From DATBSK01 sp964501785 (lineage in GTDB: Bacteria > Actinomycetota > Acidimicrobiia > IMCC26256 > PALSA-555), in contig CAZCUD010000014.1 of assembly GCA_964501785.1 (NCBI GenBank), positions 1 to 64,000 of the forward strand: a stretch of 64,000 nucleotides of DNA, in the 5' to 3' direction. A program made the position numbers and the translations under genes. Position 1 is the stretch's first letter. Each line of letters begins with the position of its first letter. The notes under the pieces are model-generated. The model did no database searches. It saw only the letters and a list, made by a program, of their open reading frames with translations, and was not told the DNA's origin. Shown here one piece after another: positions 1-8,626 of this stretch.

Positions 1-932
1 CGGGGGAGCTGAGCGAGACCGCGACCCGCGAGATCACCGCCGCCGCGGTCAAGGACCCCGACGCCCAGGGCGAGCTGGTCGGCTACGCGCGGCGCCTGCG
101 GCCCATCAAGGGCTTGCGGGAGCGTTGCGCGCGGGTGATCGCCGCGTCGGTGAAGGACGACAGGGACTGGGATCGCAACCTGCACGAGACCCGGGAGGCG
201 CACCTGTTCGACCATCGCGGGCACCTGCGGCTCGACGCACGGTTCTCACCCGACCACGCGCCGGGCATCTACGCCGCCGTGCAGGCCGAGACCGACCGCG
301 TGTTCCGCGACGCGCGCGCCGCGGGACGGCGCGAGCCCCGCGCCGCGTACATGGCCGACGCCGTCGCCAACCTCATCCTCGGTGGCGGGCCGGCGAAGCC
401 GATCGACGCCCGCCTCGACGTGAGCGACGCCGCCCTCGAACGCGGCCACCTCGTCAAGGGTGAGCGCTGCGAGGTCCCGGGCCTGGGGCCGATCCCGGTC
501 ACCACCGCCCGCCGGCTGCTGCGCGACGCCCGGGTCAGCCTGCGCGTGCGCGACGAGCACGACCGCATCACCCACATCTCGTCGATGACCCGCACGGTGC
601 CGGCCAAGCTGCGCCGCTGGCTCGAAGCCACCTACCCGGTCTGTGGCCGCCAGGCGTGCGAGAACACCCGCAACTTGGTCATCGACCACATCCACCCCTA
701 CGCCCTCGGCGGCATCCTCGACCAGGACAACGCGTGGCGGATCTGCACCGCGTGTGACCATCTGAAGCAGCACTGCGGCTGGATCGTCATCGGCCGGCCG
801 GGAGCGTGGGACCTCGTCCCGCCAGACGATCCGCGGGCCCGACCACCGACCGACGCCGACTGCCCCGAACCCGAACCCGAGCTGCTCGAACCGGACTTCG
901 TCGGCGCGGCCACCGGACCCGACCCGCCATGA
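1..932 (+). CDS. DUF222 / HNH endonuclease family protein (5' end outside window)
   Basis: The reading frame is open from the left edge, so the start lies outside the window. The visible 309 residues match the C-terminal half of the actinobacterial DUF222 ('13E12 repeat') proteins. A helical region comes first, then a C-terminal HNH module: a Cys-X4-Cys pair (CGRQAC), the catalytic-type VIDHIHPYALGG stretch, an Asn (DQDNAW) and a CTACDH knuckle. The family is multicopy in actinomycetes and presumed to be a nuclease, but its biological role is not established. The tail is acidic and Pro-rich. It converges on the transaldolase gene with a 44-base gap. Confidence 0.8.
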   Translation, partial: GELSETATREITAAAVKDPDAQGELVGYARRLRPIKGLRERCARVIAASVKDDRDWDRNLHETREAHLFDHRGHLRLDARFSPDHAPGIYAAVQAETDRVFRDARAAGRREPRAAYMADAVANLILGGGPAKPIDARLDVSDAALERGHLVKGERCEVPGLGPIPVTTARRLLRDARVSLRVRDEHDRITHISSMTRTVPAKLRRWLEATYPVCGRQACENTRNLVIDHIHPYALGGILDQDNAWRICTACDHLKQHCGWIVIGRPGAWDLVPPDDPRARPPTDADCPEPEPELLEPDFVGAATGPDPP

Positions 933-976
933 GGCGCGGGCGGGAGCCCCGGTGCTGCTCGGTCAGCGCGGTGCGA

Positions 977-2071
977 TCAGGTGACCTCGGCGCGGCGCTT
1001 CTCGAGGGTGGAGAACGCGTCGTTGAAGCTGCCGGCAAACGAGTCGACGCCCTCCTTCTCGAGGGTCGCGGTCACTTCGTCGAAGTCGACGCCGGCCGCC
1101 TTCAGGTCGTCCATGACCTTCTGCGCGCCGGCGACGTCCTTGGTGACCGTGTCGGCCTCGAGGTTGGCGTCGCCCTTGTGCAGGGCGTCGATCGACGCGG
1201 GAGCGAGGGTGTTGACCGTGTGCTGACCGATCAGCTCGTCGACGTAGAGGGTCGGGGAGTACGCCGGGTTCTTCGTCGACGTCGACGCCCACAGCGGTCT
1301 CTGGAGGCGCGCGCCCTTCGCCGCGAGCGCGTCCCAGCGGTCCCCGGCAAACCGCTCCTGGAACAGCTTGTACGCGAGCTTCGCGTTCGCGACGGCGGCC
1401 TTGCCGCGCAGCGGGCTGTCGTCGGGCAGGCGTCGATCGGTCTCGGTGTCGACACGGCTGACGAAGAACGACGCGACCGACGAGACCTTCGACGGGTCGC
1501 CGCCGTCGGCGACGAGCTTCTCGAGCCCCTTCATGTAGGCGTCGATGACCGCCGCGTGGCGGTCGAGCGAGAAGATCAGCGTCACGTTGGTGTTGATGCC
1601 GGCGCCGATGTTCGCCTCGATGGCGGGCAGGCCGTCGACGGTGGCCGGGATCTTGATCATCACGTTGGGCCGGCCGAGCCGCGTGAACAGCTCTTTGGCC
1701 TGGGCGATGGTCGCCTTCGTGTCGTGTGCGAGCTCGGGCGAGACCTCGACCGACACGAAGCCGTCGGCGCCCCCGGTCGCGTCGTAGACGGGTCGCAGCA
1801 GGTCGGCCGCGTTGCCGACGTCCTGCACCACGAGCGCCCAGTACGAGTCCTCGATCGACAAGCCCTGCTTCGCGCACTCCTTGAGCTGCTCGTCGTAGCC
1901 CTCGCCGGCGGCCATCGCCTTGTCGAAGATCGTCGGGTTCGACGTGACGCCCTTGATGCCGTCCTCGTCGACGAGCTGCTGGAGCCCGCCGCCGCTCAGC
2001 AGGGTGCGGGCGAGGTTGTCGTACCAGGGGCTCTGACCGAAGTCGTTGAGACGTGCGATCGCGGAGGGCAT
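977..2071 (-). CDS. tal: Transaldolase
   Basis: Transaldolase transfers a dihydroxyacetone unit between sedoheptulose-7-phosphate and glyceraldehyde-3-phosphate in the non-oxidative pentose phosphate pathway. The 364-residue length fits the longer actinobacterial type. Visible signatures are the N-terminal VTSNPTIFDKA segment and the Schiff-base lysine region VMIKIPATVDG, followed by NTNVTLIFS. The gene starts with ATG nine bases after the transketolase stop, so the two form a tkt-tal operon, a common actinobacterial arrangement. Confidence 0.95.
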   Translation of the reverse strand: MPSAIARLNDFGQSPWYDNLARTLLSGGGLQQLVDEDGIKGVTSNPTIFDKAMAAGEGYDEQLKECAKQGLSIEDSYWALVVQDVGNAADLLRPVYDATGGADGFVSVEVSPELAHDTKATIAQAKELFTRLGRPNVMIKIPATVDGLPAIEANIGAGINTNVTLIFSLDRHAAVIDAYMKGLEKLVADGGDPSKVSSVASFFVSRVDTETDRRLPDDSPLRGKAAVANAKLAYKLFQERFAGDRWDALAAKGARLQRPLWASTSTKNPAYSPTLYVDELIGQHTVNTLAPASIDALHKGDANLEADTVTKDVAGAQKVMDDLKAAGVDFDEVTATLEKEGVDSFAGSFNDAFSTLEKRRAEVT

Positions 2072-2080
2072 GGTGGGCTC

Positions 2081-4078
2081 CTAGCTCTTCGAGGACGTGG
2101 TCGCGCCGAGCAGCGCGCGTGCGCACTCGACGACGTGCTCGGGCGTGATCCCGAGCTCGGTCATGACGGTGGGGCCCGGTGCCGATGCGCCGAACCGATC
2201 GATCGACACGCTCGCGTCCGCGTAGCGCTCCCAGCCGAACGACGACGCGGCCTCGACCGAGACGCGGGGGACGCCGGGCGGCAGCACCGACTCGCGGTAC
2301 GACTCGTCCTGCTCGGCGAAGAGGTCCCACGACGGCATCGACACCACGCGCACGCCGAGCCCGTCGGCGGCGAGCGTCTCGCGCGCCGCGACGCAGTGCT
2401 GCACCTCCGAGCCGGTGCCGATGAGCACGAGGCCGAGATCGCCCGTCTCGTCGACCAGCGTGTACGCCCCGCGCGGCACTCCTTCGGGAGCGCGCTCGGC
2501 GGTGCCCTCGAGCACCGGGATCTTCTGGCGGGTGAGGATGATCGCGGTCGGCCCGGTGCCGTCGATGTGGATGCGCCACGTCTGGGCGACCTCGTTGGCG
2601 TCGGCAGCGCGGATCAGCCGCAGCCCGGGCATCGCGCGCAGGGCCGCCAGCTGCTCGATCGGCTGGTGCGTCGGACCGTCCTCGCCGACGCCGACCGAGT
2701 CGTGCGACCACACGAACGCGGTCTTGTAGTGCGAGAGCGCGGCGAGGCGCACCGAGCCGCGCATGTAGTCGGAGAAGACGAAGAACGTCCCGCCGACGGG
2801 CAGCGTGTGGCTCACCGCCATCCCGTTCATGATCCCGCCCATGCCGTGCTCACGGACGCCCCAGTGGGCCTGGCGGCCGCCGAACTCGTGGGTGGCGATC
2901 ACCGGCGCACCCTCGAGCGCGGTCCCGGTGTTGCCGGTCAGGTCGGCGCCACCCGACACGATGCCGGGCACGACGTCGATGATCGCTTCGAGGACCTTCG
3001 AGCACGCCGCGCGCGTCGCGACCTCCTCGCCGGGTGCCCACGTCGGCAGCTTCGCCTCCCAGCCCGGCAGGCCGCGCTGCTCGAGGCACGCGTCGAACGC
3101 GTCGGCCATCTCGGGCTCACCGGTGCGGAACGCCTGGTAGCGCTGCTCCCACTCGGTGCGCACCGACGCGCCACGCGTGCCGGCCTCGCGGTAGTACGCG
3201 ACGACGTCGTCGGGCGCCTGGAACTTCGCGTCGGGATCGAGCCCGAGGATCTCCTTGACCGCGCGGACCTCGTCCTCGCCGAGGGCGTTGCCGTGCGCGA
3301 ACGCGGTGTCGGTGTACTTGGGCGAGGGCCAGCCGATGTGGCTGCGCAGGATCACGAGGCTCGGGCGGGCGTCCTCGGCCATCGCCTCGCGGATCCCGGC
3401 CTCGATCGCGTCGAGGTCGTTGGCGACCTCGCCGAGGTGCACGACGTTCCACCCGTAGCCCTCGAAGCGCTTCGCGGCATCGTCGCTGTAGGAGAGCTCG
3501 GTCGGTCCGTCGATCGTGATGTGGTTGTCGTCGTAGACGTAGATCAGGCGGTTGAGTCCGAGGTGACCGGCGAGCGACGCCGCCTCGTGGCTGATGCCCT
3601 CTTCGAGGCATCCGTCGCCCGCGACGACGAACGTGTGGTGGTCGCAGACCTCCTGGCCGAAGCGCTGGCGCAGGTTCGCCTCCGCGAGCCCGATGCCGAC
3701 GCCGTTGGCGAAGCCCTGGCCGAGCGGCCCGGTGGTCACCTCGACGCCCTTGGTGTGGCGGTACTCGGGGTGACCGGGGGTGAGCGATCCCCACTGGCGG
3801 AACTGGCGGAGGTCGTCGAGCTCGAGGCCGAAGCCGGTGAGGTAGAGCATCGAGTACAGCAGCATCGACGCATGGCCGTTCGACAGCACGAAGCGGTCGC
3901 GGTCGGGCCAGTCGGGATGGGCGGCGTCGTAGCGCATGATGCGGGTGAAGAGCACGTGGGCGAGCGGTGCGAGCGCCATGGGGGTGCCGGGGTGGCCGGA
4001 GTTGGCCTGCTGCACGGCGTCCATGGCGAGGCCGCGGATGACGTCGATCCCGCGCTGCTCGAGGTCGGTCGTCGGCAT
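2081..4078 (-). CDS. tkt: Transketolase
   Basis: Thiamine-diphosphate transketolase of the pentose phosphate pathway, 665 residues as usual for the family. The N-terminus has AMDAVQQANSGHPGTPM. The TPP-binding motif runs from GDGCLEEG to DDNHITIDG, and the pyrimidine domain contains EDGPTHQPIEQ. The frame is open a further 90 codons upstream, but the ATG at 4078 is chosen because homology begins there and an AGGAG ribosome binding site lies 8 bases before it. It heads the tkt-tal operon. Confidence 0.95.
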   Translation of the reverse strand: MPTTDLEQRGIDVIRGLAMDAVQQANSGHPGTPMALAPLAHVLFTRIMRYDAAHPDWPDRDRFVLSNGHASMLLYSMLYLTGFGLELDDLRQFRQWGSLTPGHPEYRHTKGVEVTTGPLGQGFANGVGIGLAEANLRQRFGQEVCDHHTFVVAGDGCLEEGISHEAASLAGHLGLNRLIYVYDDNHITIDGPTELSYSDDAAKRFEGYGWNVVHLGEVANDLDAIEAGIREAMAEDARPSLVILRSHIGWPSPKYTDTAFAHGNALGEDEVRAVKEILGLDPDAKFQAPDDVVAYYREAGTRGASVRTEWEQRYQAFRTGEPEMADAFDACLEQRGLPGWEAKLPTWAPGEEVATRAACSKVLEAIIDVVPGIVSGGADLTGNTGTALEGAPVIATHEFGGRQAHWGVREHGMGGIMNGMAVSHTLPVGGTFFVFSDYMRGSVRLAALSHYKTAFVWSHDSVGVGEDGPTHQPIEQLAALRAMPGLRLIRAADANEVAQTWRIHIDGTGPTAIILTRQKIPVLEGTAERAPEGVPRGAYTLVDETGDLGLVLIGTGSEVQHCVAARETLAADGLGVRVVSMPSWDLFAEQDESYRESVLPPGVPRVSVEAASSFGWERYADASVSIDRFGASAPGPTVMTELGITPEHVVECARALLGATTSSKS

Positions 4079-4173
4079 TGCGAATCTCCTGACGGCGTCG
4101 GTCCCGACGCCCACTATTGCGCATCCCGGGTGAACGTCGGGCGACATCGCGCTCTCCGGGCGATGAGCACTGA

Positions 4174-5337
4174 TCAGTCGAACAGGGCGATGCTGGCGGT
4201 GAAGCCGTGCAGGAAGCTCTTGCCGCCGATCGGGCCGATCTCGCCGGCGCAGAACGCCCCGGCGGCGGGGACCCGGCCGAGCATCTCGGCGACCAGCGCC
4301 GCGTCGTGGTCGGGTGCGCCGAACAGCCGTCGTCCGCGGCCGTTGCACGTGAAGACCAGCGCGGCCTCGGCGGCCGTGCCGACGAGCAGCTCGCGCAGGT
4401 CTTCGTCGGCCGCGGCGGCGTCGCGCACGTGGAACTGCACCGTCGTGCCGACCTCGACGCGATCGCCCACCGCGATCGCACCGGTCTCCCGGTCGGCGCC
4501 GATCACGTTGCGCACGAGGAAGTCACCGCGGCCGAACTCGCTCTTGTGCTCGTCGACCACGATCCCGAGGTGCAGGCCCTGCTGGAGCAGCACGCGGTCG
4601 TCGTCGGACGCGGCGTCCGCGACCTCGCGGAGGCGCTCCAGGGCGGGCCGCCCGGCCATCTCCTCGACGAAGTTCCGTTGGGCGGCGGTCACCGTGTACG
4701 GCCGACCGATCGGCCGGCAGCCCTGGGAGACGACGGTGCGCACCGGGGTGCCCTCCACGAACACCCCGACCGCGCCCTCGTCGACGACCTGGTCGTCGAG
4801 GACCAGCCGGTTGCCGCCGGGCCGTCCCGCCGCCGACGCCACGCCCCCGATCACGGTCAGGCCGGGCAGGTCGTCCTGGAGCCGATGGAGGAAGCCGTCG
4901 AGGGGGAACGAGAACGGGTCGGCGAGGAGCATCAGCGCGCTCGGCTCGCCGTCGAGCTCGGGCCATCCGACGACCGCGTCACCGTCGGGCGTGTCGGCGA
5001 CCCGGAGCGCCGCAGGCGTCAGCCGCGCGTCGGGGAGCCTCCCCGCGAGCAGCGAGAACGCCGGCTCGTCCTCGACCTCGTGCGCGTCGCCGATGACCGA
5101 CACCGCGGTCATCCCCACCATGACGCGTGGGTCGAGGAGGTCGCGCAGCGCGTTGGTCATGTCGTCGAACGCGCCGACGAAGTGGGGTGAGGCGAAGCAG
5201 ACGACGAGGTCGGGATCCTCGGCGTCGAGCGCCTCGAGCACCTCACCCGCGCACTCACCGATCGCGTGCGACGCGACCGGATGGCGGGACAGCGCCGACG
5301 CGAACCTGGTCGAGCGGCGCGGCGTCACCGCGTGCAC
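4174..5337 (-). CDS. FIST domain sensory protein
   Basis: The 387-residue protein matches the FIST_N/FIST_C architecture (family knowledge: a putative small-ligand sensor domain). FIST_N is seen in DLVVCFASPHF, RVMVGMTAVSVIGDAHEVE and GGVASAAGRPGGN; the C-terminal part ends in FCAGEIGPIGGKSFLHGFT. There is no kinase, GGDEF or transmembrane segment, so it is a stand-alone cytoplasmic sensor. The GTG start lies one base after the nagA stop, so it is the last gene of the GH84-GT-nagA unit, which suggests (inference) a link to amino-sugar sensing. The ligand is unknown. Confidence 0.8.
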   Translation of the reverse strand: MHAVTPRRSTRFASALSRHPVASHAIGECAGEVLEALDAEDPDLVVCFASPHFVGAFDDMTNALRDLLDPRVMVGMTAVSVIGDAHEVEDEPAFSLLAGRLPDARLTPAALRVADTPDGDAVVGWPELDGEPSALMLLADPFSFPLDGFLHRLQDDLPGLTVIGGVASAAGRPGGNRLVLDDQVVDEGAVGVFVEGTPVRTVVSQGCRPIGRPYTVTAAQRNFVEEMAGRPALERLREVADAASDDDRVLLQQGLHLGIVVDEHKSEFGRGDFLVRNVIGADRETGAIAVGDRVEVGTTVQFHVRDAAAADEDLRELLVGTAAEAALVFTCNGRGRRLFGAPDHDAALVAEMLGRVPAAGAFCAGEIGPIGGKSFLHGFTASIALFD

Positions 5338-5338
5338 G

Positions 5339-6433
5339 CTAGTGGGCGCTCGCGTCGACCTCTTCGCCGCACGACCACACGCGCTCGACGGCGAGCGACT
5401 CGGCGTCGAGCGCGATCAGGTCGGCACGAGCACCGATCGCCAACGTGCCGCGGTCGTCGCATCCGACGAGGCGGGCCGGGACCGCGGTCGTCGACTCGAT
5501 CGCTCGCATCAGGGGGATCCCGATCCGCACGAGGTTCGCGAGCGCCCCGTCGAGGAGCGTCGTCGCACCGGCGAGGGTGCCGTCGGCGAGTCGCGCCGCC
5601 CCGTCCACCGGTGCCGACGTCCCGACGGCGTCGCTGACGACGGCGAGGCGGGTCGCCGCGAACGCGAGCCGCAGCGCGTACGGGTCGACGTGCACCAGAT
5701 CCGCGATCACCGTCGGCGTGAGCCGGTCGTCGACGAGCGCAGCGCCCGCGACGCCGGGCGCTCGGTGGTGCCACGGTGCCATGCCGTTGAAGAGGTGCGT
5801 GACGACGCTCGCGCCGGCCGCGGCGGCGGCGAGCGCCTGGTCGGTCGACGCGGTGGTGTGGCCCAGCGCCACGACGACACCCGCGGCGGTGAGCAGGCGG
5901 ACGCCTCCGAGCCCGGGGTCGGCCTCGGGGGCGAGCGTCACGAGCCGCACCAGCCCCGGGTGGTCATCGAGCAGCGCCCCGAGCCAGGCGAGATCGACCT
6001 CGCGCACGAGGCCCGGATCGTGCGCGCCGGGCGCCCCACCGAGGAACGGGCCCTCCAGGTGCACGCCGACGATCGCCGACTCGTCGGAGCGCGTCGCGGC
6101 CTGCGCCGCGGCGGCGGCATCGAGTCGAGCGCCGTAGTCGTCGAGCGGCGCGGTCACGAAGGTGGGGCAGAACGAGGTCACACCGTGGCCGGCGAGGGCC
6201 CGACGCGCCTCGCGCCACTCGGACGGCGTCGCGGAGGCGAGGTCCACGCGGCCGACGCCGTTGCACTGCAGGTCGACGAACCCAGGGGCGACGACCCGGT
6301 CACCGAGGTCGGTCGCGCCCGACGGCAGCGCGCCGACGCCGAGGTCGACGATCTCGCCATCCGCGAACGCGATCCAGCCGGGGGCGAGCCCGTCGGGCAG
6401 TGCGAGCGCGGTCGACCCGACGACGGTGGTCAC
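5339..6433 (-). CDS. nagA: N-acetylglucosamine-6-phosphate deacetylase
   Basis: An amidohydrolase that removes acetate from GlcNAc-6-phosphate, feeding amino sugars into glycolysis and the cell-wall precursor pool. Visible motifs: VVAPGFVDLQCNG (metal-site entry), GVHLEGPFLGGAPGAHDP, VVALGHTTAS, VVTHLFNGMAPWHHR, and VVSDAVGTSAP with the catalytic Asp. The 364 residues are about the family length. The frame is open far upstream, but the GTG at 6433 overlaps the glycosyltransferase stop by 4 bases (GTGA) and homology starts there, so it is taken as the start. Confidence 0.93.
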   Translation of the reverse strand: MTTVVGSTALALPDGLAPGWIAFADGEIVDLGVGALPSGATDLGDRVVAPGFVDLQCNGVGRVDLASATPSEWREARRALAGHGVTSFCPTFVTAPLDDYGARLDAAAAAQAATRSDESAIVGVHLEGPFLGGAPGAHDPGLVREVDLAWLGALLDDHPGLVRLVTLAPEADPGLGGVRLLTAAGVVVALGHTTASTDQALAAAAAGASVVTHLFNGMAPWHHRAPGVAGAALVDDRLTPTVIADLVHVDPYALRLAFAATRLAVVSDAVGTSAPVDGAARLADGTLAGATTLLDGALANLVRIGIPLMRAIESTTAVPARLVGCDDRGTLAIGARADLIALDAESLAVERVWSCGEEVDASAH

Positions 6434-7143
6434 CCCGGGGCGCCCTCGCGCCACAGCACGGCCCGCAGCCGGGCCAGGCCCCACAGGGAACGGGTCGCCC
6501 GGCGAACGATCGACGTTCGCGACGGACGACGCTCGGCGACGCGCACGGGCACCTCGGCGACCGGGAGGCCGGCGCGCTCGGCGCGGATCACCAGCTCGGT
6601 GTCGAAGAGATCGGCATCGAACCGGCACTGGCGGGCGAGCGGCACGACGACGTCCCTCCCCATCGCCTTCATGCCGTGGGTGTCGGACACCCGCAGCCCG
6701 AAGCCCACGTGCAGGATGCTCGTGAAGCCCCAGGTGACGAACCGACGCGGCCACGAGCGCTGGTCGTCGGCGCCGGGGGCCCGCTTCGACCCGACCACGA
6801 TCGCCGGCGGGTCGTGCTCGGCGCGGACCAGCGCGACCGCGTCGTGGAGGAAGTCGAGGTCGTAGTAGTCGACGTCGAAGTTGACGACCGCGTCGCCCCG
6901 GGCGACGAGCAGGCCGCGCCGGAGCGCGGCTCCGTAGTCGGGCCTCGGAAGCGTCTCGACTCGGACCTCGTCGAACGTGGTCGCCAGCCTCTCGGCGATC
7001 GCGAGCGTGTCGTCCGACGAGCCGTTCTCGATGACGAGCACCTCGAACGCGACGCCGCGGGCGCGCAGCCCCGTGACGACCGCGGACACGGAGTCGTCGA
7101 GGAGCTCTGCCTCGTTGTGCGACGGCATGACGACGCTGATCAC
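6430..7143 (-). CDS. Family 2 glycosyltransferase (dolichyl-phosphate-mannose-synthase-like)
   Basis: A 237-residue GT-A fold protein. The N-terminus ISVVMPSHNEAELL, the nucleotide-binding VLVIENGSSDDT and the metal-binding region VNFDVDYYDLD fit family 2 transferases of the polyprenyl-phosphate sugar synthase type, without the C-terminal membrane helices some members have. The GTG start at 7143 overlaps the GH84 stop and its own stop overlaps the nagA start, so it is translationally coupled on both sides. Donor and acceptor cannot be read from sequence; sitting between a hexosaminidase and NagA, an N-acetylhexosamine substrate is plausible (inference). Confidence 0.85.
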   Translation of the reverse strand: MISVVMPSHNEAELLDDSVSAVVTGLRARGVAFEVLVIENGSSDDTLAIAERLATTFDEVRVETLPRPDYGAALRRGLLVARGDAVVNFDVDYYDLDFLHDAVALVRAEHDPPAIVVGSKRAPGADDQRSWPRRFVTWGFTSILHVGFGLRVSDTHGMKAMGRDVVVPLARQCRFDADLFDTELVIRAERAGLPVAEVPVRVAERRPSRTSIVRRATRSLWGLARLRAVLWREGAPG

Positions 7144-8531
7144 TTGGAGGCCTGCGCGTACGTGTCGAGCGCGAGGCGCGCCAGCCCGTCGACGACCGAC
7201 TCGTCCTCCCGCAGCGCGAGCCCGACGTCGAGCGCGGGCGACCCGTCCTCGCGCTGCACCACGGCCGGGTGCAGCGCGAACCTCGGTCCGAGCACGACCC
7301 GCGACGAACCATCCCGAGCGACGCTCCAGAGGAAGAGGAGCGTGAACGCCTGCATCATCAGGTCCTCGGGGTCGGCGCCGGCCGCCACGAGCTCCAGGAG
7401 GCGCACGGCGGCCAGGCCGGCGTCGGTCTCGCGCCGGCCCTGCTCGAGCCAGGGCCCGAGCTCGCCGAGCAGCCGCTCGTCCCGGAGCTCGCCACCCGCG
7501 CGTCGCAGCGCGTCGAGCTCGCATCGCAGCGCGGCGATCGCGTCCGGTGCCGACGGGTCGGCTGCGACGTCCTGGAGCAGGGCGCGGGCCGGCAGCTCTC
7601 GCGCGGGGGTGAGCGGCCCGTCGCAGCAGGCGCGCGCGAGCGCGCGCAACGCAGTCGTGTCGTCGCCGCCGACGTCCGCGATCGCGCGCTCCCATGCCGC
7701 GTGTTCGTCGTACGTCGACGGATCGGTGAGGAACTCGGCGGCGGTGCCGAGGGCGACGAGCGAGGCGCGCGCCTGGAGCATCGGGTTGCAGAGCACTCCT
7801 GCGAGCACGTCGACCAGATCCGGGTCCCGACCGCGGTAGGGACCGAGGTGCAGCTCGCGCTCCATGACGGCGTCATTGACCGGGAAGTTGTCCCAGAGGA
7901 TGAGCGGTCGGTCGCCGACCGCCTCCTTCCAGGCTCTGGCGTCGGCCGCACTGACGGTCGGGGAGCACACCGTCGGGCCGGTCCAGAAGACGTCGACGTC
8001 GGGCGGGAGCCCGGACGCCAGCGCGGCGAGGTAGGGCGTCGGTCGCGTCCCGACGTACTCCGTCGGCACCAGCGACCATCGCACCGGTTCGGTGCGGCCC
8101 GCGCAGGCTTCGACCAACCACGTCGTGAGCATCGCCTGCTCGGTGCCGAGACCCTCGCGGGCGGGGATGTCGTCGACCGCGAGCACGATCCACGTGACGC
8201 CGACGTCGAGCATCTGCTCGATCTTGGCGAGCAGCGCCGCTCGATCACCGGGATCGGAGTGGTCGATGTCGAGACCGGGAGAGATCGCGAACCCGAGTCG
8301 GGTGCCGACCCGCGCGCAGCACGCGGCGAGCTCGGCGAAGTCGTCGAGCTCGGCCGGGTCGTAGGGCTCCCGCCAGCGATCTCGGTGCTTCGGGTCGCTC
8401 TTGGGTGCGTAGACGTAGGCGTTCATCCCTCGTGCCGCGAGGTGCTCGACCACGTCCGTGCGGGCCGCCGGGGTCCAGGGCGGTCCGTAGAAGCCCTCGA
8501 TCACGCCGCGCAAGGGAGACGATCGGGGCAC
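7140..8531 (-). CDS. GH84-type beta-N-acetylhexosaminidase (O-GlcNAcase/NAGidase family)
   Basis: The protein begins almost at once with the GH84 hallmark GVIEGFYGPPWT, followed by MNAYVYAPKSDPKHRDRWRE. The catalytic aspartate pair is seen in WIVLAVDDIP, and the substrate-binding region in WTGPTV and LILWDNFPVND. Family enzymes cleave terminal beta-N-acetylglucosamine by a substrate-assisted mechanism. There is no signal peptide, so a cytoplasmic enzyme acting on imported or recycled GlcNAc conjugates is likely (inference). At 463 residues it lacks the long carbohydrate-binding tails of secreted GH84 enzymes. It heads the operon that continues with the glycosyltransferase, nagA and the FIST gene. 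Confidence 0.85.
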   Translation of the reverse strand: MPRSSPLRGVIEGFYGPPWTPAARTDVVEHLAARGMNAYVYAPKSDPKHRDRWREPYDPAELDDFAELAACCARVGTRLGFAISPGLDIDHSDPGDRAALLAKIEQMLDVGVTWIVLAVDDIPAREGLGTEQAMLTTWLVEACAGRTEPVRWSLVPTEYVGTRPTPYLAALASGLPPDVDVFWTGPTVCSPTVSAADARAWKEAVGDRPLILWDNFPVNDAVMERELHLGPYRGRDPDLVDVLAGVLCNPMLQARASLVALGTAAEFLTDPSTYDEHAAWERAIADVGGDDTTALRALARACCDGPLTPARELPARALLQDVAADPSAPDAIAALRCELDALRRAGGELRDERLLGELGPWLEQGRRETDAGLAAVRLLELVAAGADPEDLMMQAFTLLFLWSVARDGSSRVVLGPRFALHPAVVQREDGSPALDVGLALREDESVVDGLARLALDTYAQASK

Positions 8532-8626
8532 GACGGTAGGCTAGGTGCCGCGCGCGCCACCGCCGCTCGGAACGCCGTCGGGGTGTCGGTCGCACACGAC
8601 TCTCGACGATTGCCGACGTAGCCGAA
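8532..8626. promoter_or_regulatory. Divergent promoter region between GH84 operon and acyl-CoA ligase
   Basis: A 95-base divergent gap. It contains TAGGCT at 8537-8542 on the plus strand, matching the TAGNCT-type -10 box that recurs in this window. No operator-like repeat is evident. Confidence 0.35.

Noticed and set aside
806..6865. A continuous open frame of about 2,000 codons on the plus strand
   Set aside because: It lies opposite tal, tkt, FIST, nagA and GT genes that all have clear homology; high third-position GC removes stops from the antisense frame. Its translation is Arg/Val/Asp-rich and matches nothing.
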